A DNA stretch of 64,000 nt from Fidelibacterota bacterium. GTDB taxonomy: Bacteria; Pseudomonadota; Alphaproteobacteria; Rhodospirillales; Rhodospirillaceae. Positions within the stretch are counted from its first letter, which is position 1; each line of letters starts with the position of its first letter. The stretch lies in contig CANJBL010000003.1 of NCBI GenBank assembly GCA_947472795.1, positions 62,001 through 126,000 on the forward strand, read 5' to 3'. Below the pieces are notes generated by a model. The model saw nothing but the letters and a program-made list of their open reading frames with translations, made no database searches and had not been told where the DNA came from. Position numbers and translations under genes: made by a program. Positions 17,557-28,700 of the stretch are shown here, one piece after another.

Positions 17557-18651
17557 CTAAACAGCGCGCATGGTCCAGCTGATATCCAGGCTCTTCAGCT
17601 CCTGAAGAAGCTCGTCGAGAGTCAATAGTCCGACGCAGGGCCGGGCGCCACGCTGGGCCATCTCGCCGCGCGCTAATTTGAGTGCGAGGACTATTGCCGG
17701 CGTACAGGGGATCATCGCGCCGTCGCCTGAGCATGCCGTCAGTTCAAATAGCATCTTCTTCGGGTGATCCTTTTTGTCGCGTCCCCGCATCTCCATGAAG
17801 AAGCCGCTCTTGGACGTGCCGATGGCATCGAATGGCCGTGAGAGGGCGAGAAGAGATGCAGCCATGGTGGCGAGATTGCCGATGAAGCCCCATCGCACGA
17901 ACCATGTCAGAGCCCACAAGGACAGATGAATGGCAGACACTTCGATGCCGGCTCGAAATCGGATTGTCTGAAGGCTGGGATACCGTGTGGGAAAAAGGGA
18001 AAGGTCCGGCACATCGCAGTTGCCGAGTGCGCGCCAACCGAGATATGCGAATTTCCGCCAGGTTATGTCTTGCCATCCATGGATCTGGCGCATCTGGCCA
18101 TCAAGCAGCGTTTCAAAAGGTTTGCCAGCGTAGCCTAGCACAGCGCGCGTCGTCGCGAGCCCGCGATTTGTCTTCTGCGCGGTGGCGATTCCATAGTCGA
18201 GTGTATCAAGGTGTTCAAACTCGTGCATGTACGCATCCACGATCGCGGAGGTCAGCGCGGGCACGGAACTCGCCCCACTCACCACGAGTACGCCTGCGGC
18301 TTTTGCGACGTGCTCAAGTGCGCCAATGTTAGCAACAAAGGACCGGCCGTCGGACAGATCAATGTAGTGCGCCCCATGACGCACACAAGCTTGCGCCACG
18401 GCATAGTCCTGTTCCTGAAAGGGCCCAGACGTATGAATCACGATGTCGGCTTTCGCTAATTTGAGCGAACCGTCGAGGTCGCGCTCGATATCGAGCGCCA
18501 TCCATTCCGAGTGCGTGCTCTCGGAAATCGCCTTTGCTTTCTCTTCGGAGCGGCCTGCAACAATGACCGAAATGCCCGGCTCTCTCGCCAAGCGGCGAAC
18601 AATGAAGGCGCCAAAGTTTCCATATCCGCCGATGACAAGAACACGCGTCAT
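17557..18651 (-). CDS. Saccharopine dehydrogenase-like NAD(P)-binding protein
   Basis: 364 residues. A Rossmann start VLVIGGYGNFGAFIV is followed by VIVAGRSEEKAKAI and the DIVIHTSGPFQ and HYIDLSDGRSF stretches, as in the saccharopine dehydrogenase NADP-binding family. A hydrophobic segment (about 270-300) suggests membrane association. ATG 18651 overlaps the upstream stop (ATGA), so it is translationally coupled to the DCC-DUF4166 gene. The family often carries out unknown redox steps on lipids or steroid-like substrates; the substrate here is unknown. Third gene of a three-gene operon. Confidence 0.82.
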   Translation of the reverse strand: MTRVLVIGGYGNFGAFIVRRLAREPGISVIVAGRSEEKAKAISESTHSEWMALDIERDLDGSLKLAKADIVIHTSGPFQEQDYAVAQACVRHGAHYIDLSDGRSFVANIGALEHVAKAAGVLVVSGASSVPALTSAIVDAYMHEFEHLDTLDYGIATAQKTNRGLATTRAVLGYAGKPFETLLDGQMRQIHGWQDITWRKFAYLGWRALGNCDVPDLSLFPTRYPSLQTIRFRAGIEVSAIHLSLWALTWFVRWGFIGNLATMAASLLALSRPFDAIGTSKSGFFMEMRGRDKKDHPKKMLFELTACSGDGAMIPCTPAIVLALKLARGEMAQRGARPCVGLLTLDELLQELKSLDISWTMRAV

Positions 18652-19652
18652 GCGTCTTTTGTGATCTTGAATGTGCCGTTGTAACCGAAGATCCGACCCC
18701 ACAGCGGATGACGAATTTCGGTCATCATGGAGAAGGTGTCGTCATCAATCGGTATTTCCTCGGCATAACCCGATCCAAGCAGGAAGGTTAAGGGCACGGG
18801 TAGCAACGCCCCCAAGACGCTGATGACATAGCCTCTATGCGCCAAGACGACTTTCTCGCCGTTCCACGAGTATGCGGATCGCCATCCTAATCCGGGTCCC
18901 ATCAGTTCGACGATCTCGTTGCCGCCGCGGGGAACCATCTTTGACAGAAATTTGTAGGGTCGTCTTCCCGGGAAACTGAAGGTGCGTTCGAAGCGGAAGG
19001 CATTGGAACGACTTTCCGAGATGAAGTTCACGGTTACAGGAACGTCTTTGCCCTCGTAGGGAACCAAGACGCCGGTCAGCAGAAACACAGGCTTCAGCAA
19101 TCTCCCTATGACGGAAGACTCAACTTGCAGCGTACCTTCGACGGTCGCAACATCATCCCTATAGGCGCGATTGGCGTAGTGACGCTGCATCACTTTCGGA
19201 AGATGAGGCCACGCATCGCCAAAGACGGGTTTGAAAACCGGTTCATGCGCATTGCAAAGATTATTGATTGGCTGGCCACCCTTGAGCTTAAGGAGCAGAT
19301 TCCGTGTTGCGCGCATCCATGGGTAAGTCACGCGGGCCAGCCACTCGGATTGAAAAAGTGCCTTGTTCACGCGATTGAACCACCCTGTGTCGCCATGGCG
19401 CGCCATGAAAACCAGCGCGCTTTGGCCGTGGTAAAATCGACCGTTGCACAAAATCACCATGCCTTCGTCGAGATCGAAGTTCCGTTGGTTGATTTCAATA
19501 AGAAGCGGGTGGTCGGGATTGTCGCGCGCGTTTAGGAGATATAGCGGCCCGTATTCCCGCCGAATTCTGAGGGCGAAAGCCGCCATGGAGCAGACGGGAC
19601 AATCTCCGTCGTAAACAAACCAAACTCCCTCTCTGGCTATTTTATCGGGCAT
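18648..19652 (-). CDS. DCC-family thiol-disulfide oxidoreductase fused to DUF4166
   Basis: 334 residues with two modules. Residues about 8-125 form a DCC (DUF393) thioredoxin-like domain with YDGDCPVC (Cys18, Cys21) and GMVILCNGRFYHGQSAL. Residues about 145-334 match the DUF4166 pattern: a beta-rich region with PVTVNFISESRSNAFRFERTF, FPGRRPYKF and WNGEKVVLAHRGYVISVLGALLPVPLTFLLG. The fusion ties a thiol-redox module to a domain usually found next to saccharopine-dehydrogenase-like proteins. It overlaps that gene by four bases and starts one base after the DUF2269 stop. Confidence 0.8.
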   Translation of the reverse strand: MPDKIAREGVWFVYDGDCPVCSMAAFALRIRREYGPLYLLNARDNPDHPLLIEINQRNFDLDEGMVILCNGRFYHGQSALVFMARHGDTGWFNRVNKALFQSEWLARVTYPWMRATRNLLLKLKGGQPINNLCNAHEPVFKPVFGDAWPHLPKVMQRHYANRAYRDDVATVEGTLQVESSVIGRLLKPVFLLTGVLVPYEGKDVPVTVNFISESRSNAFRFERTFSFPGRRPYKFLSKMVPRGGNEIVELMGPGLGWRSAYSWNGEKVVLAHRGYVISVLGALLPVPLTFLLGSGYAEEIPIDDDTFSMMTEIRHPLWGRIFGYNGTFKITKDA

Positions 19653-19653
19653 C

Positions 19654-20121
19654 TCAGGTGGGCTTTATGACCATCAGGAAGAATATCACCACGAGGCCCG
19701 CGAAAGCCGGGATGCCTAACGCAGCCCAAAGTCGGAAGAGATAGTGATACTCCGCCGGCAAAGCCATGCCTGTGGCTAGGCTTTCCCTCAGCAGAGATTT
19801 CAATCGAATTTGAATCCACACTACTGGCAGCCAACATGCGCCGGCGAGGCCGTACAGGACATACGTGGCTGTCAGCCATGTGTCTGTTACAGAAAACCCG
19901 CCCCGTGCAATCAGCCAAAAGCCGGTCGCTGGCTGAATAACGACAGCGGGCGCCGTGAAAAGGTAGTCCGCCAAGACGGTGGTTCTCACGGCGTAGAATT
20001 TTTCCGGTAAACTTTCCGTGAAAAGGGACCGGAACATGAAGAAGGCTATTCCCAGCCCCGTTCCAAACAGGATCGTGGCGCTGATGATGTGGAGGGTCTT
20101 GACGGCAAGGTAGAGGTTCAT
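19654..20121 (-). CDS. DUF2269 family integral membrane protein
   Basis: 155 residues with four hydrophobic segments (about 5-28, 50-72, 80-105, 130-152). The start NLYLAVKTLHIISATILFGTG, including a conserved His, and the mid-protein VVIQPATGFWLI stretch are typical of DUF2269. It is the first gene of the operon with the DCC-DUF4166 fusion and the dehydrogenase, with one base between the genes. Function unknown; a membrane anchor or electron-transfer partner for the redox pair is an inference. Confidence 0.8.
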   Translation of the reverse strand: MNLYLAVKTLHIISATILFGTGLGIAFFMFRSLFTESLPEKFYAVRTTVLADYLFTAPAVVIQPATGFWLIARGGFSVTDTWLTATYVLYGLAGACWLPVVWIQIRLKSLLRESLATGMALPAEYHYLFRLWAALGIPAFAGLVVIFFLMVIKPT

Positions 20122-20224
20122 GACCTCTTGGTAGCAGAAGCCTGAATCCAGTGCGACAAGCGGAAAACCCCACCCAAATGCGGGCTGCTAAGAGTCTGGC
20201 GTCATTGATTGTGACAACCCCGGT

Positions 20225-20989
20225 CTAGAACACATCTTTCCGCTTCCGGATTTCGGTGAAGATGTCCACCGGGTCGCGGCCCTGCATGTGCAGATGCGCG
20301 GCGATCTCGGGTGCATCGGCGCGCAGGAACGGGTTGGCCGCGATTTCTCCGGCCAGCAGCGACGGGACTGTCGGCTTGTTCAAGGCGCGCAGAGCAGCGA
20401 CTTCGGCGGCCCGGGCCCGCAAGGCTCCATTATCGGGATCGATAGACAGGGCAAAGCGCACGTTGCTCGCCGTATATTCATGGGCGCAATAGACGTGTGT
20501 TTCTGGCGGCAGGGCGCGCAGGCGTTTCAAGCTGGTCCACATCTGTAGCGGCGTACCTTCGAAGAGCCGTCCGCAGCCGATAGAGAAAATGGTATCGCCG
20601 CAGAAGAGAGCGCCAGCCTCCTTGAACCAATACGCAATGTGGCCCCGGGTGTGCCCGGGCACGAAGAAGACCTGTGCCTGTGCGCCGCCGAGATCGTAGG
20701 TGTCACCGCCAGCCACTTGCACGTCCATGCCGGGAATCCGGTCCGGGTCGTGGGCGGGGCCGACGATGGTGCAGCCGGTGGCTTTCTTGATCTCGAGATT
20801 GCCGCCCACATGGTCTGCGTGATGGTGGGTATTGAGGATATGGGTGATGGGCCAGCCCAGCGCCCGCGACTCCGCAAGCACGGGCTCGGCCACCGCCGGA
20901 TCGATCACGGCGACAGCGGATTCACTTTTCACCAGATAGATGAAGTTATCCTTCAAAACCGGGATTTGTCTGATCTCGAGAGTGCTCAT
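20225..20989 (-). CDS. gloB: Hydroxyacylglutathione hydrolase (glyoxalase II)
   Basis: 254 residues; hydrolyses S-lactoylglutathione to lactate and glutathione. Metallo-beta-lactamase fold metal ligands are visible: NTHHHADHVGGN, VPGHTRGH, FCGDTIF and VYCAHEYTASN, followed by the glyoxalase II C-terminal domain ending in RDPVDIFTEIRKRKDVF, which is diagnostic. Start ATG 20989 gives the usual MSTLEIRQIPVLKDNFIYLV N-terminus; the frame extends further upstream without support. Single gene, divergent from the TAXI gene. Confidence 0.96.
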   Translation of the reverse strand: MSTLEIRQIPVLKDNFIYLVKSESAVAVIDPAVAEPVLAESRALGWPITHILNTHHHADHVGGNLEIKKATGCTIVGPAHDPDRIPGMDVQVAGGDTYDLGGAQAQVFFVPGHTRGHIAYWFKEAGALFCGDTIFSIGCGRLFEGTPLQMWTSLKRLRALPPETHVYCAHEYTASNVRFALSIDPDNGALRARAAEVAALRALNKPTVPSLLAGEIAANPFLRADAPEIAAHLHMQGRDPVDIFTEIRKRKDVF

Positions 20990-21177
20990 ATCGGGCCTTT
21001 TGCGAATGCCTTGAGAAAGCCATTCTATGGCGCTCAGATTCTCCTCGCCAGGGCGACCGTGTTTCGGCAACGAAAGGCAGCATGCTCGCGTTGGATGTGT
21101 TATGTGACTTTATGCCTCTGCCGCGCTCAGGTGCGCGTGGGGCATATCGGGACAATCATGCAAGGGAAGCGCCTTCG

Positions 21178-22310
21178 ATGCGGAGGCTGGTTGCATCTTT
21201 CGTCGGTTTGTTGAGCCTCGTGCTGTTGGGCGCGGGCACACCCGCGCTCGCCCAGGATACAAAAGTCATCCGCATCGGCGCCGGACCCACGGGCGGCACA
21301 GATTTTCCCTTCGGCGGCCTTGTGGCCAATGCCATTTCCAATCCCCCCGGTTCGCGCGATTGCGACCGCGGCGGAAATTGCGGTGTGCCCGGCCTCATCG
21401 CCGTGGCCCAGACCTCGGCGGACGTGGCGGACAATTTGAAAGCCGTCTCGCGCGGCGATCTGGAGATGGGCTTGGCCCAAGCCGATATCGCCGCCTGGGC
21501 GACCCAGGGCACGGCGGCTTACGGCGACCAGGAACCGCTGGCGAACTTGCGCCTGCTCGCGCGCCTGTACCCGGAGAATGTGCATCTCATCGTGCGCAAG
21601 GATTCGCCCATCAAGGAGATCGCCGACCTGAAGGGCAAGAAGGTCGCCATGGGTCCGGAAAATTCCGGTACGTCGGCGACGGCGAAGCTGATCCTCTCGG
21701 TTTACGGCGTGAAGTGGTCGAGCGTGAAAGTCGTGAACATGGAATTTTCAGCCCTCGCCAATGCTCTTGCCGCCAATACCATCGATGCGGCCTTCATGGT
21801 GAGCGGCGCGCCAACGCTAGCGATAGAAGACATCGCCGCCCGCACGCCCATCAAGCTGGTGCCCATCACGGGGCCAGCGGCGGAGAAATTGGAACAGGTG
21901 TTCCCCTTCTATAGCCGTGGCGTGATTCCGGCGGGCACCTATGCCGGGCAGATGGCGGTGGAGACTCTGGACGTGAGTTCGGTATTGCTCAGCCGGGACA
22001 CCATGAACCCCGATCTGGCATTTGGAATTGCGCGCGCTATCTGGCACGAGCGGAACGTGGCTCTGTTCCGCGCCGGTCACCCGCGCGGCAAGCTCATGGA
22101 CAAGACCCTGGCCGCCGAGGATATCGGGGTCCCTGTTCAAACCGGCGCCGACCGCTACTATGTGCAGAATGGTCTGATGGACCCGGCGGCGGTCGTGCCG
22201 CCGCCCGCCAAGGCCCCCGCTAAGCCCGATGCACCGAAGCCCGATGCCGTGAAACCGGACCGGGCCGACCGTGGAGGCCAGCGGTCAACACGTTCCGTGA
22301 GTTCCAATCC

Positions 22311-22314
<4 letters not shown>
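21178..22314 (+). CDS. TAXI-family TRAP transporter solute-binding protein
   Basis: 378 residues from ATG 21178, with a signal peptide ending TPALAQ. Typical TAXI features: IRIGAGPTGGTDFPFGGLVANAI, an early Cys-containing GNCGVPGLIAVAQTSADVADNL, ADLKGKKVAMGPENSGT and the DAAFMVSGAPT stretch. The C-terminus is a Pro/Ala/Lys-rich, Asp-containing tail of about 45 residues, unusual for these periplasmic proteins. No TRAP permease (fused 4TM/12TM) is next to it; instead the stop overlaps a GTG start of an aminopeptidase. It may serve a permease elsewhere or act as a sensor. Confidence 0.88.
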
Positions 22315-23705
<1,391 letters not shown>

Positions 23706-25646
23706 TTACTTTTTCGCGCTCAAAATCTGATCCAACCGATCCGGTGTTTTCTCAACCCGCTCCAGGTGCGGATAGCGCAAGCCGTCGTGATAATCGAAGC
23801 GCACGGTGCGATACCTGTCGCCGTTTTTCACCAGCATCTCGATGGCGGTGCCATTCTTCTTGGCATTGGTGACGGCGGTCTTCAGGCGGTCGCCGTCGTA
23901 AGCGACATTGTCCACGGCGACGATCTGCGTGCCGGTGGTCAGTCCCAGTTTATAGGCAGGCCCATCCCACTGCACGGCGGTGAGCTTGTTCTCGCGGTTG
24001 ACGACAAGGCCCAAGGAATAGGTGAGATCGACCACTTTGCGCCGCGTGGTGGACGCTTTGGTGTAATCGGACTCCTTCTCCGTATAGACCAGCTTGTAGC
24101 CGCCGCGTGCGAGGCCATCCAGCGGCGCGCCGGGGCCATGGCCGTCGAGGCGCGTGCGCAGGAAGGCCGTCCAATCGTAGGGCTGCACAGCGTTCAGCGC
24201 CGCCACCAGATCTTCGAAGGTGTAGGTGGCGACCACATGGCTACCGTTATTGACGCCCAGGAAGGTGCTGGCGAAATCGTCGAGCGACTTCTTGCCCTTG
24301 GAGAGATCGCGGATCAGGGTATCGGCATCAAGCCAGATCAGCTCGCCTTCCACATAGTAATCTTCACTCCGCTGCCAGCTGCGCCAAGGGCTCGCGCGCC
24401 GCGCGGCGGTGATGGGGTCGTTGGTTGTATCGAGCAGCGCTTTCCACGAGCGGCCCACGCGGTTGTCGTAAGTGGCCGCATCTTCCGCGAGCGCATCCAG
24501 GGCCTGTTGCTTGGTGACAAGACCGGAGCGGGCCGCGAGCACCGAGCCCCAATACTGCGTCTGGCCTTCATAGACCCAGAGCAGACTGTCGCGCATGGGC
24601 ACATCGAAGTTCGGGGTCCAGAGGTCGGCGGGGCGGCGGAACTTGCCGTTCCAGGAGTGCGAATATTCGTGTGGCAGAAGATTGCGCGCATCGGGGTTCT
24701 TGTCCCATTCGGTGAAGTAGGACGGGACCGAACTGTTCTCGCTCGACTGATGATGCTCGAGGCCGATGCCGCCCAGGCGGTCGGTGAGAGCCAGCAGGAT
24801 GTCGTAGTGATCATAATGATGCGAGCCGTAAAGCTTCTGAGCCTGGACGACCAGGGCTTTGTGCGCATCCACATGCTCGGGTTTCATCTCGAGCAGCTCA
24901 GGCTTGTCAGCGACGATATTGAGACGCACCGGGGCGTTGCCGGTCATGCCGAGATCGACGCGCTTGAAATACTTTCCGGCGAACATGGGCGAGTCCGCCA
25001 GCTCCTCGAAGGACGTCGTTTTATAGGTAATGACGTTGCCATTGGTGGATTCGGTTTCGAGCGCGACGGCGGCCTGCCAGCCATCGGGCAATTTGACGCT
25101 GGCCTGGATGGGAATCCGGCGCGTGAAGTAACCGGCTGGATAAAGCGTGGCGGCGATCCATTGCAGGTTCAACATCTCGGGCGTCATGACGACGCGGCCT
25201 TCGCCGCCGTCGCCGCCGGTCATGATCTGGAACTCGACGTCCAACTGGGTCGCACCCGCCGGCACGTCCACATGAAATGCAAAGACATCGACCGTGTCGC
25301 GCTTCCATTCCAGGCGCTGACCGCCGGCTTTGACGATCAGACCAGCGAGAGAATCGATGCGGCCATTGGGCGCATGGCTGCCGGGCAGCCATTTGGGATA
25401 GAGCAGGGTAAAAGGCGCGCCGCCGCGCACGGGGATGGTCTCGCGCACATTGAAGATGTGGCGCTCGATATCGGTGGCATCCACATCAAGGCGCAAGGTG
25501 CCGGGATAGGGCTCATCCTTGGGGGCCGCGATCTCCGCCGGCATGGGCAAGGGCATGGGAAGGGGCGGCGCGTTTTGCGCGAAGGCGGCACTGCTGAGCG
25601 CGGCGGCGCCGACGGCGATGAAACGGTGCAAGGTAGTGCGTGTCAT
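23706..25646 (-). CDS. M61 family glycyl aminopeptidase with PDZ domain
   Basis: 646 residues from ATG 25646, with AAGGGGG upstream and a signal peptide (cleavage after AAFAQ). The metalloprotease motif is HEYSH at residues 326-330 in LLPHEYSHSWNGK, with GGIGLEHHQSSENS before it and WVYEGQTQYWGSVLA after it, the M61 arrangement with the third Glu ligand. The N-terminal beta-sandwich (LDVDATDIERHIFNVRETIPV) and a C-terminal PDZ domain (about 520-620, YSLGLVVNRENKLTAVQWDG) complete the family layout. Predicted periplasmic. The adjoining M17 enzyme also degrades peptides, but the genes converge. Confidence 0.94.
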   Translation of the reverse strand: MTRTTLHRFIAVGAAALSSAAFAQNAPPLPMPLPMPAEIAAPKDEPYPGTLRLDVDATDIERHIFNVRETIPVRGGAPFTLLYPKWLPGSHAPNGRIDSLAGLIVKAGGQRLEWKRDTVDVFAFHVDVPAGATQLDVEFQIMTGGDGGEGRVVMTPEMLNLQWIAATLYPAGYFTRRIPIQASVKLPDGWQAAVALETESTNGNVITYKTTSFEELADSPMFAGKYFKRVDLGMTGNAPVRLNIVADKPELLEMKPEHVDAHKALVVQAQKLYGSHHYDHYDILLALTDRLGGIGLEHHQSSENSSVPSYFTEWDKNPDARNLLPHEYSHSWNGKFRRPADLWTPNFDVPMRDSLLWVYEGQTQYWGSVLAARSGLVTKQQALDALAEDAATYDNRVGRSWKALLDTTNDPITAARRASPWRSWQRSEDYYVEGELIWLDADTLIRDLSKGKKSLDDFASTFLGVNNGSHVVATYTFEDLVAALNAVQPYDWTAFLRTRLDGHGPGAPLDGLARGGYKLVYTEKESDYTKASTTRRKVVDLTYSLGLVVNRENKLTAVQWDGPAYKLGLTTGTQIVAVDNVAYDGDRLKTAVTNAKKNGTAIEMLVKNGDRYRTVRFDYHDGLRYPHLERVEKTPDRLDQILSAKK

Positions 25647-25699
25647 GACGAAGCCCCCTTCGGTTAACCCGTCGTCATAAGAGCACACCGCGCGGCGTT

Positions 25700-25744
25700 A
25701 AAAAAGATACGGGCCGCACAGGGTTTTTGCCCCATACGGCCCGT
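25700..25744 (-). terminator. Terminator of the gltD-gltB operon
   Basis: On the minus strand a hairpin with outer arms ACGGGCCG and CGGCCCGT and inner pairing of GGGG with CCC is followed by TATC and six T residues (A run 25700-25705). It lies 34 bases after the gltB stop codon and before the M61 start. Confidence 0.8.
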
Positions 25745-25777
25745 TTAATCGGCCCGTTTTTCAGGAATTGATGAGTT

Positions 25778-28700
25778 CTAAGCCTTGAGTTTGGCGGCCA
25801 CGTCGCGGGTGACAGGGATTTCCAGGCGGCTGAGCATTTCCTTGGGCACCACTTGCCAGAAGTTGCGCACTTCCCGGTCCCAGTTCACGAGCAGCTGCTC
25901 GGCCCACGGCGAGGAGGTTTCGCGGTGATGTTCCATCACCAAATTGCGCAACTCGGTTTCGTAGTGGCCCACTTCAATGCGCTGGAAGATGACGTTGTCC
26001 CTGTTGACGCGGTGCTCGAAGAGGTTCTCCGCGTCATAAACAAACGCCATGCCGCCGGTCATGCCGGCACCGAAGTTGGCGCCGACGGTGCCGAGGATCA
26101 CAGCGGTACCACCCGTCATGTATTCGCAGCCGTTAGAGCCGCAGCCCTCGATGACGGTGACAGCACCTGAGTTGCGCACGCAGAAGCGCTCGCCGGCCTG
26201 GCCGGCCGCGAACAAGCGACCAGAGGTGGCGCCGTACAGCACGGTGTTGCCGATGATGGTGTTGTTCTTCCAGAGATAGGTGGAGGATGTCGTCGGGCGG
26301 ATGACGATGCTGCCGCCGGACAAACCTTTGCCCACATAGTCGTTGGAATCGCCCCACACTTCGAGCTTCAAGCCGCGCACGGCAAAAGCGCCCAGCGACT
26401 GACCGCAGGAGCCGCGCAAGCGCACGGTGATATGGCCGGGCTGAAGACCTTCCATGCCGTACTTTGTCACGATCATGTGGCTGAGTTTGGTGCCGATGGC
26501 GCGGTCGACGTTGCGCACGTTGTAGGTGAGCTGCATCTTCTCGCCTTCTTCGAGCAGCGGACGTGCGTCCAGGATCATCTGCGCATCCAGCGTCTCGGGC
26601 ACTTCGTTGCGGCCCTTGACGGTGTTGTGCGTGGGAAGACCACCCGAATCCGGCTGCACCATGAGTGGGTTCAGATCGAGGTCGTCGAGGTGGGCAGCGC
26701 CGCGGCTGACCTGCTGCAAGAGATCGGTGCGGCCAATGACGTCCTTCAGGGACTTGAACCCCAAGCTGGCCAGGATGTCGCGTACTTCCTCGGCGATGAA
26801 GCTGAAGAGGTTGACGACCTTCTCCGGCGTGCCAGTGAAGCGGGCGCGCAGGTCTGGATTCTGAGTACAGACACCGACAGGACAGGTGTTGGAGTGGCAC
26901 TGGCGCACCATGATGCAGCCCATAGCCACCAGCGACGCGGTGCCGATGTTGAATTCTTCCGCGCCCATCATGGCGGCCATGACGATGTCGCGGCCTGTCT
27001 TGAGGCCGCCGTCGGTACGCAGCACGACACGGTGACGCAGGCGGTTGAGGGTCAGCACCTGATGCACTTCGGTCAGGCCCATTTCCCACGGAAGGCCGGC
27101 GAACTTGATGGAGGTCTGAGGGCTAGCGCCCGTGCCGCCGGAATGACCGGAGATGAGGATCGTGTCGGCGTTGGCTTTGGCAACGCCGGCGGCGATGGTG
27201 CCGATGCCCGTACGCGCGACAAGCTTCACGCAGACGCGCGCGCGCGGATTGATCTGCTTCAGGTCGTAGATGAGCTGCGCCAGATCTTCGATGGAATAAA
27301 TGTCGTGGTGCGGCGGCGGTGAGATCAGCATCACGCCGGGCGTGGCGTGGCGCAACGTGGCTATCTCCACGGTCACCTTGAAGCCAGGTAGCTGCCCGCC
27401 TTCGCCGGGCTTGGCGCCTTGGGCGACCTTGATCTCGATTTCGCGGCATTGGTTCAAGTATTCCGCCGTAACGCCGAAGCGGCCCGACGCAATTTGTTTC
27501 ACGGCGGAGTTGGCGTTGTCGCCGTTGGGAGTGGGCTTATAGCGCGCGCGGATTTCGCCGCCTTCGCCCGAGACCGACTTGGCGCCGATGCGGTTCATGG
27601 CGATGTTAAGCGTGCCGTGAGCTTCGGGGCTGAGCGCACCCAAAGACATGCCGGGCGTCAGAAGACGCTTTCTGATTTCGGTGGTCGATTCCACCTGTTC
27701 CGCCGGGATCGGCTTGGCAGCCTTGCGGAAGTCGAGCAAGTCACGCAAGTGGATCGGCGGCAACTTGCGCACGCCTTCGGAATACTTGAGGTAGGTGGCG
27801 TAGGCGTCCTTCTCCACCGCGGTTTGTAAGATGTGGATGAGGCGGCCATCGTGGGCATGGGCTTCGCCGGACTTCGCGCGGTAGCGGTAGAAACCGCCCA
27901 CGGGCAGGGTGACGACACCAGCACGCCAGGCGCGGGCGTGCTGTTCGATGACTTTCTTCTGGATGCCCGAAAGGCCGAGCCCCGAAATGCGCGACGGCAT
28001 GCCGGGGAAGAACTCGGCGGCAAGTGCCCGCGACAGACCGACGGCTTCGAAGTTGTAGCCGCCGCGATAGGAACTGATGACGGAGATGCCCATCTTGGAC
28101 ATGACCTTCAGCAAACCGTCGCCGATGGCCTTCTGATAGCGCTTGGCGCAGTCTTCGAGGGTCATGTCGCCGAAAAGACCGCGACGATGGCGGTCGGCGA
28201 TGGCTTCCTCGGCGATGTAAGCGTTCACCGAAGTGGCGCCGACGCCGATGAGAACAGCGAAGTAATGCACGTCGAGGCATTCGCCCGAGCGCACATTCAG
28301 CGAACAGAAGGTGCGCAATTTCTGACGGATCAGGTGCGTGTGCACGGCGCCCGCTGCCAGGATCATGGGAATGGCCGCGCGCGCCTCGCTCATGCCTTCG
28401 TCGGTGAGCACGATGTGACGCTTGCCGGCGCGCACCGCTTCTTCCGCTGCCGCTTGAACGCGGGCGATGGCAGCGCGGAGCGCGTTCTCACCGTCATCAA
28501 CGTTGAAGGTGCAATCGATATCGCCGGCAGCATCGCCCATGTACTTACGCATGGCGGCGAACTGCGCCGAGGTCAGCATGGGGCTCGACAGCTGCAAGAG
28601 TTCGAGCTGCGCTGGCGCTTCCTCCAGGATATTGCCGAGGTTGCCGAGCCGCGTGTTCAAGGTCATCACGCGGGTTTCGCGAAGAGAGTCGATGGGCGGA

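Noticed and set aside
23766-25667. Long open frame (about 630 codons) opposite the M61 peptidase
   Set aside because: It mirrors the codon pattern of a clear metallopeptidase with signal peptide, HEYSH and PDZ; the antisense product has no domain and the usual shadow composition of GC-rich DNA.
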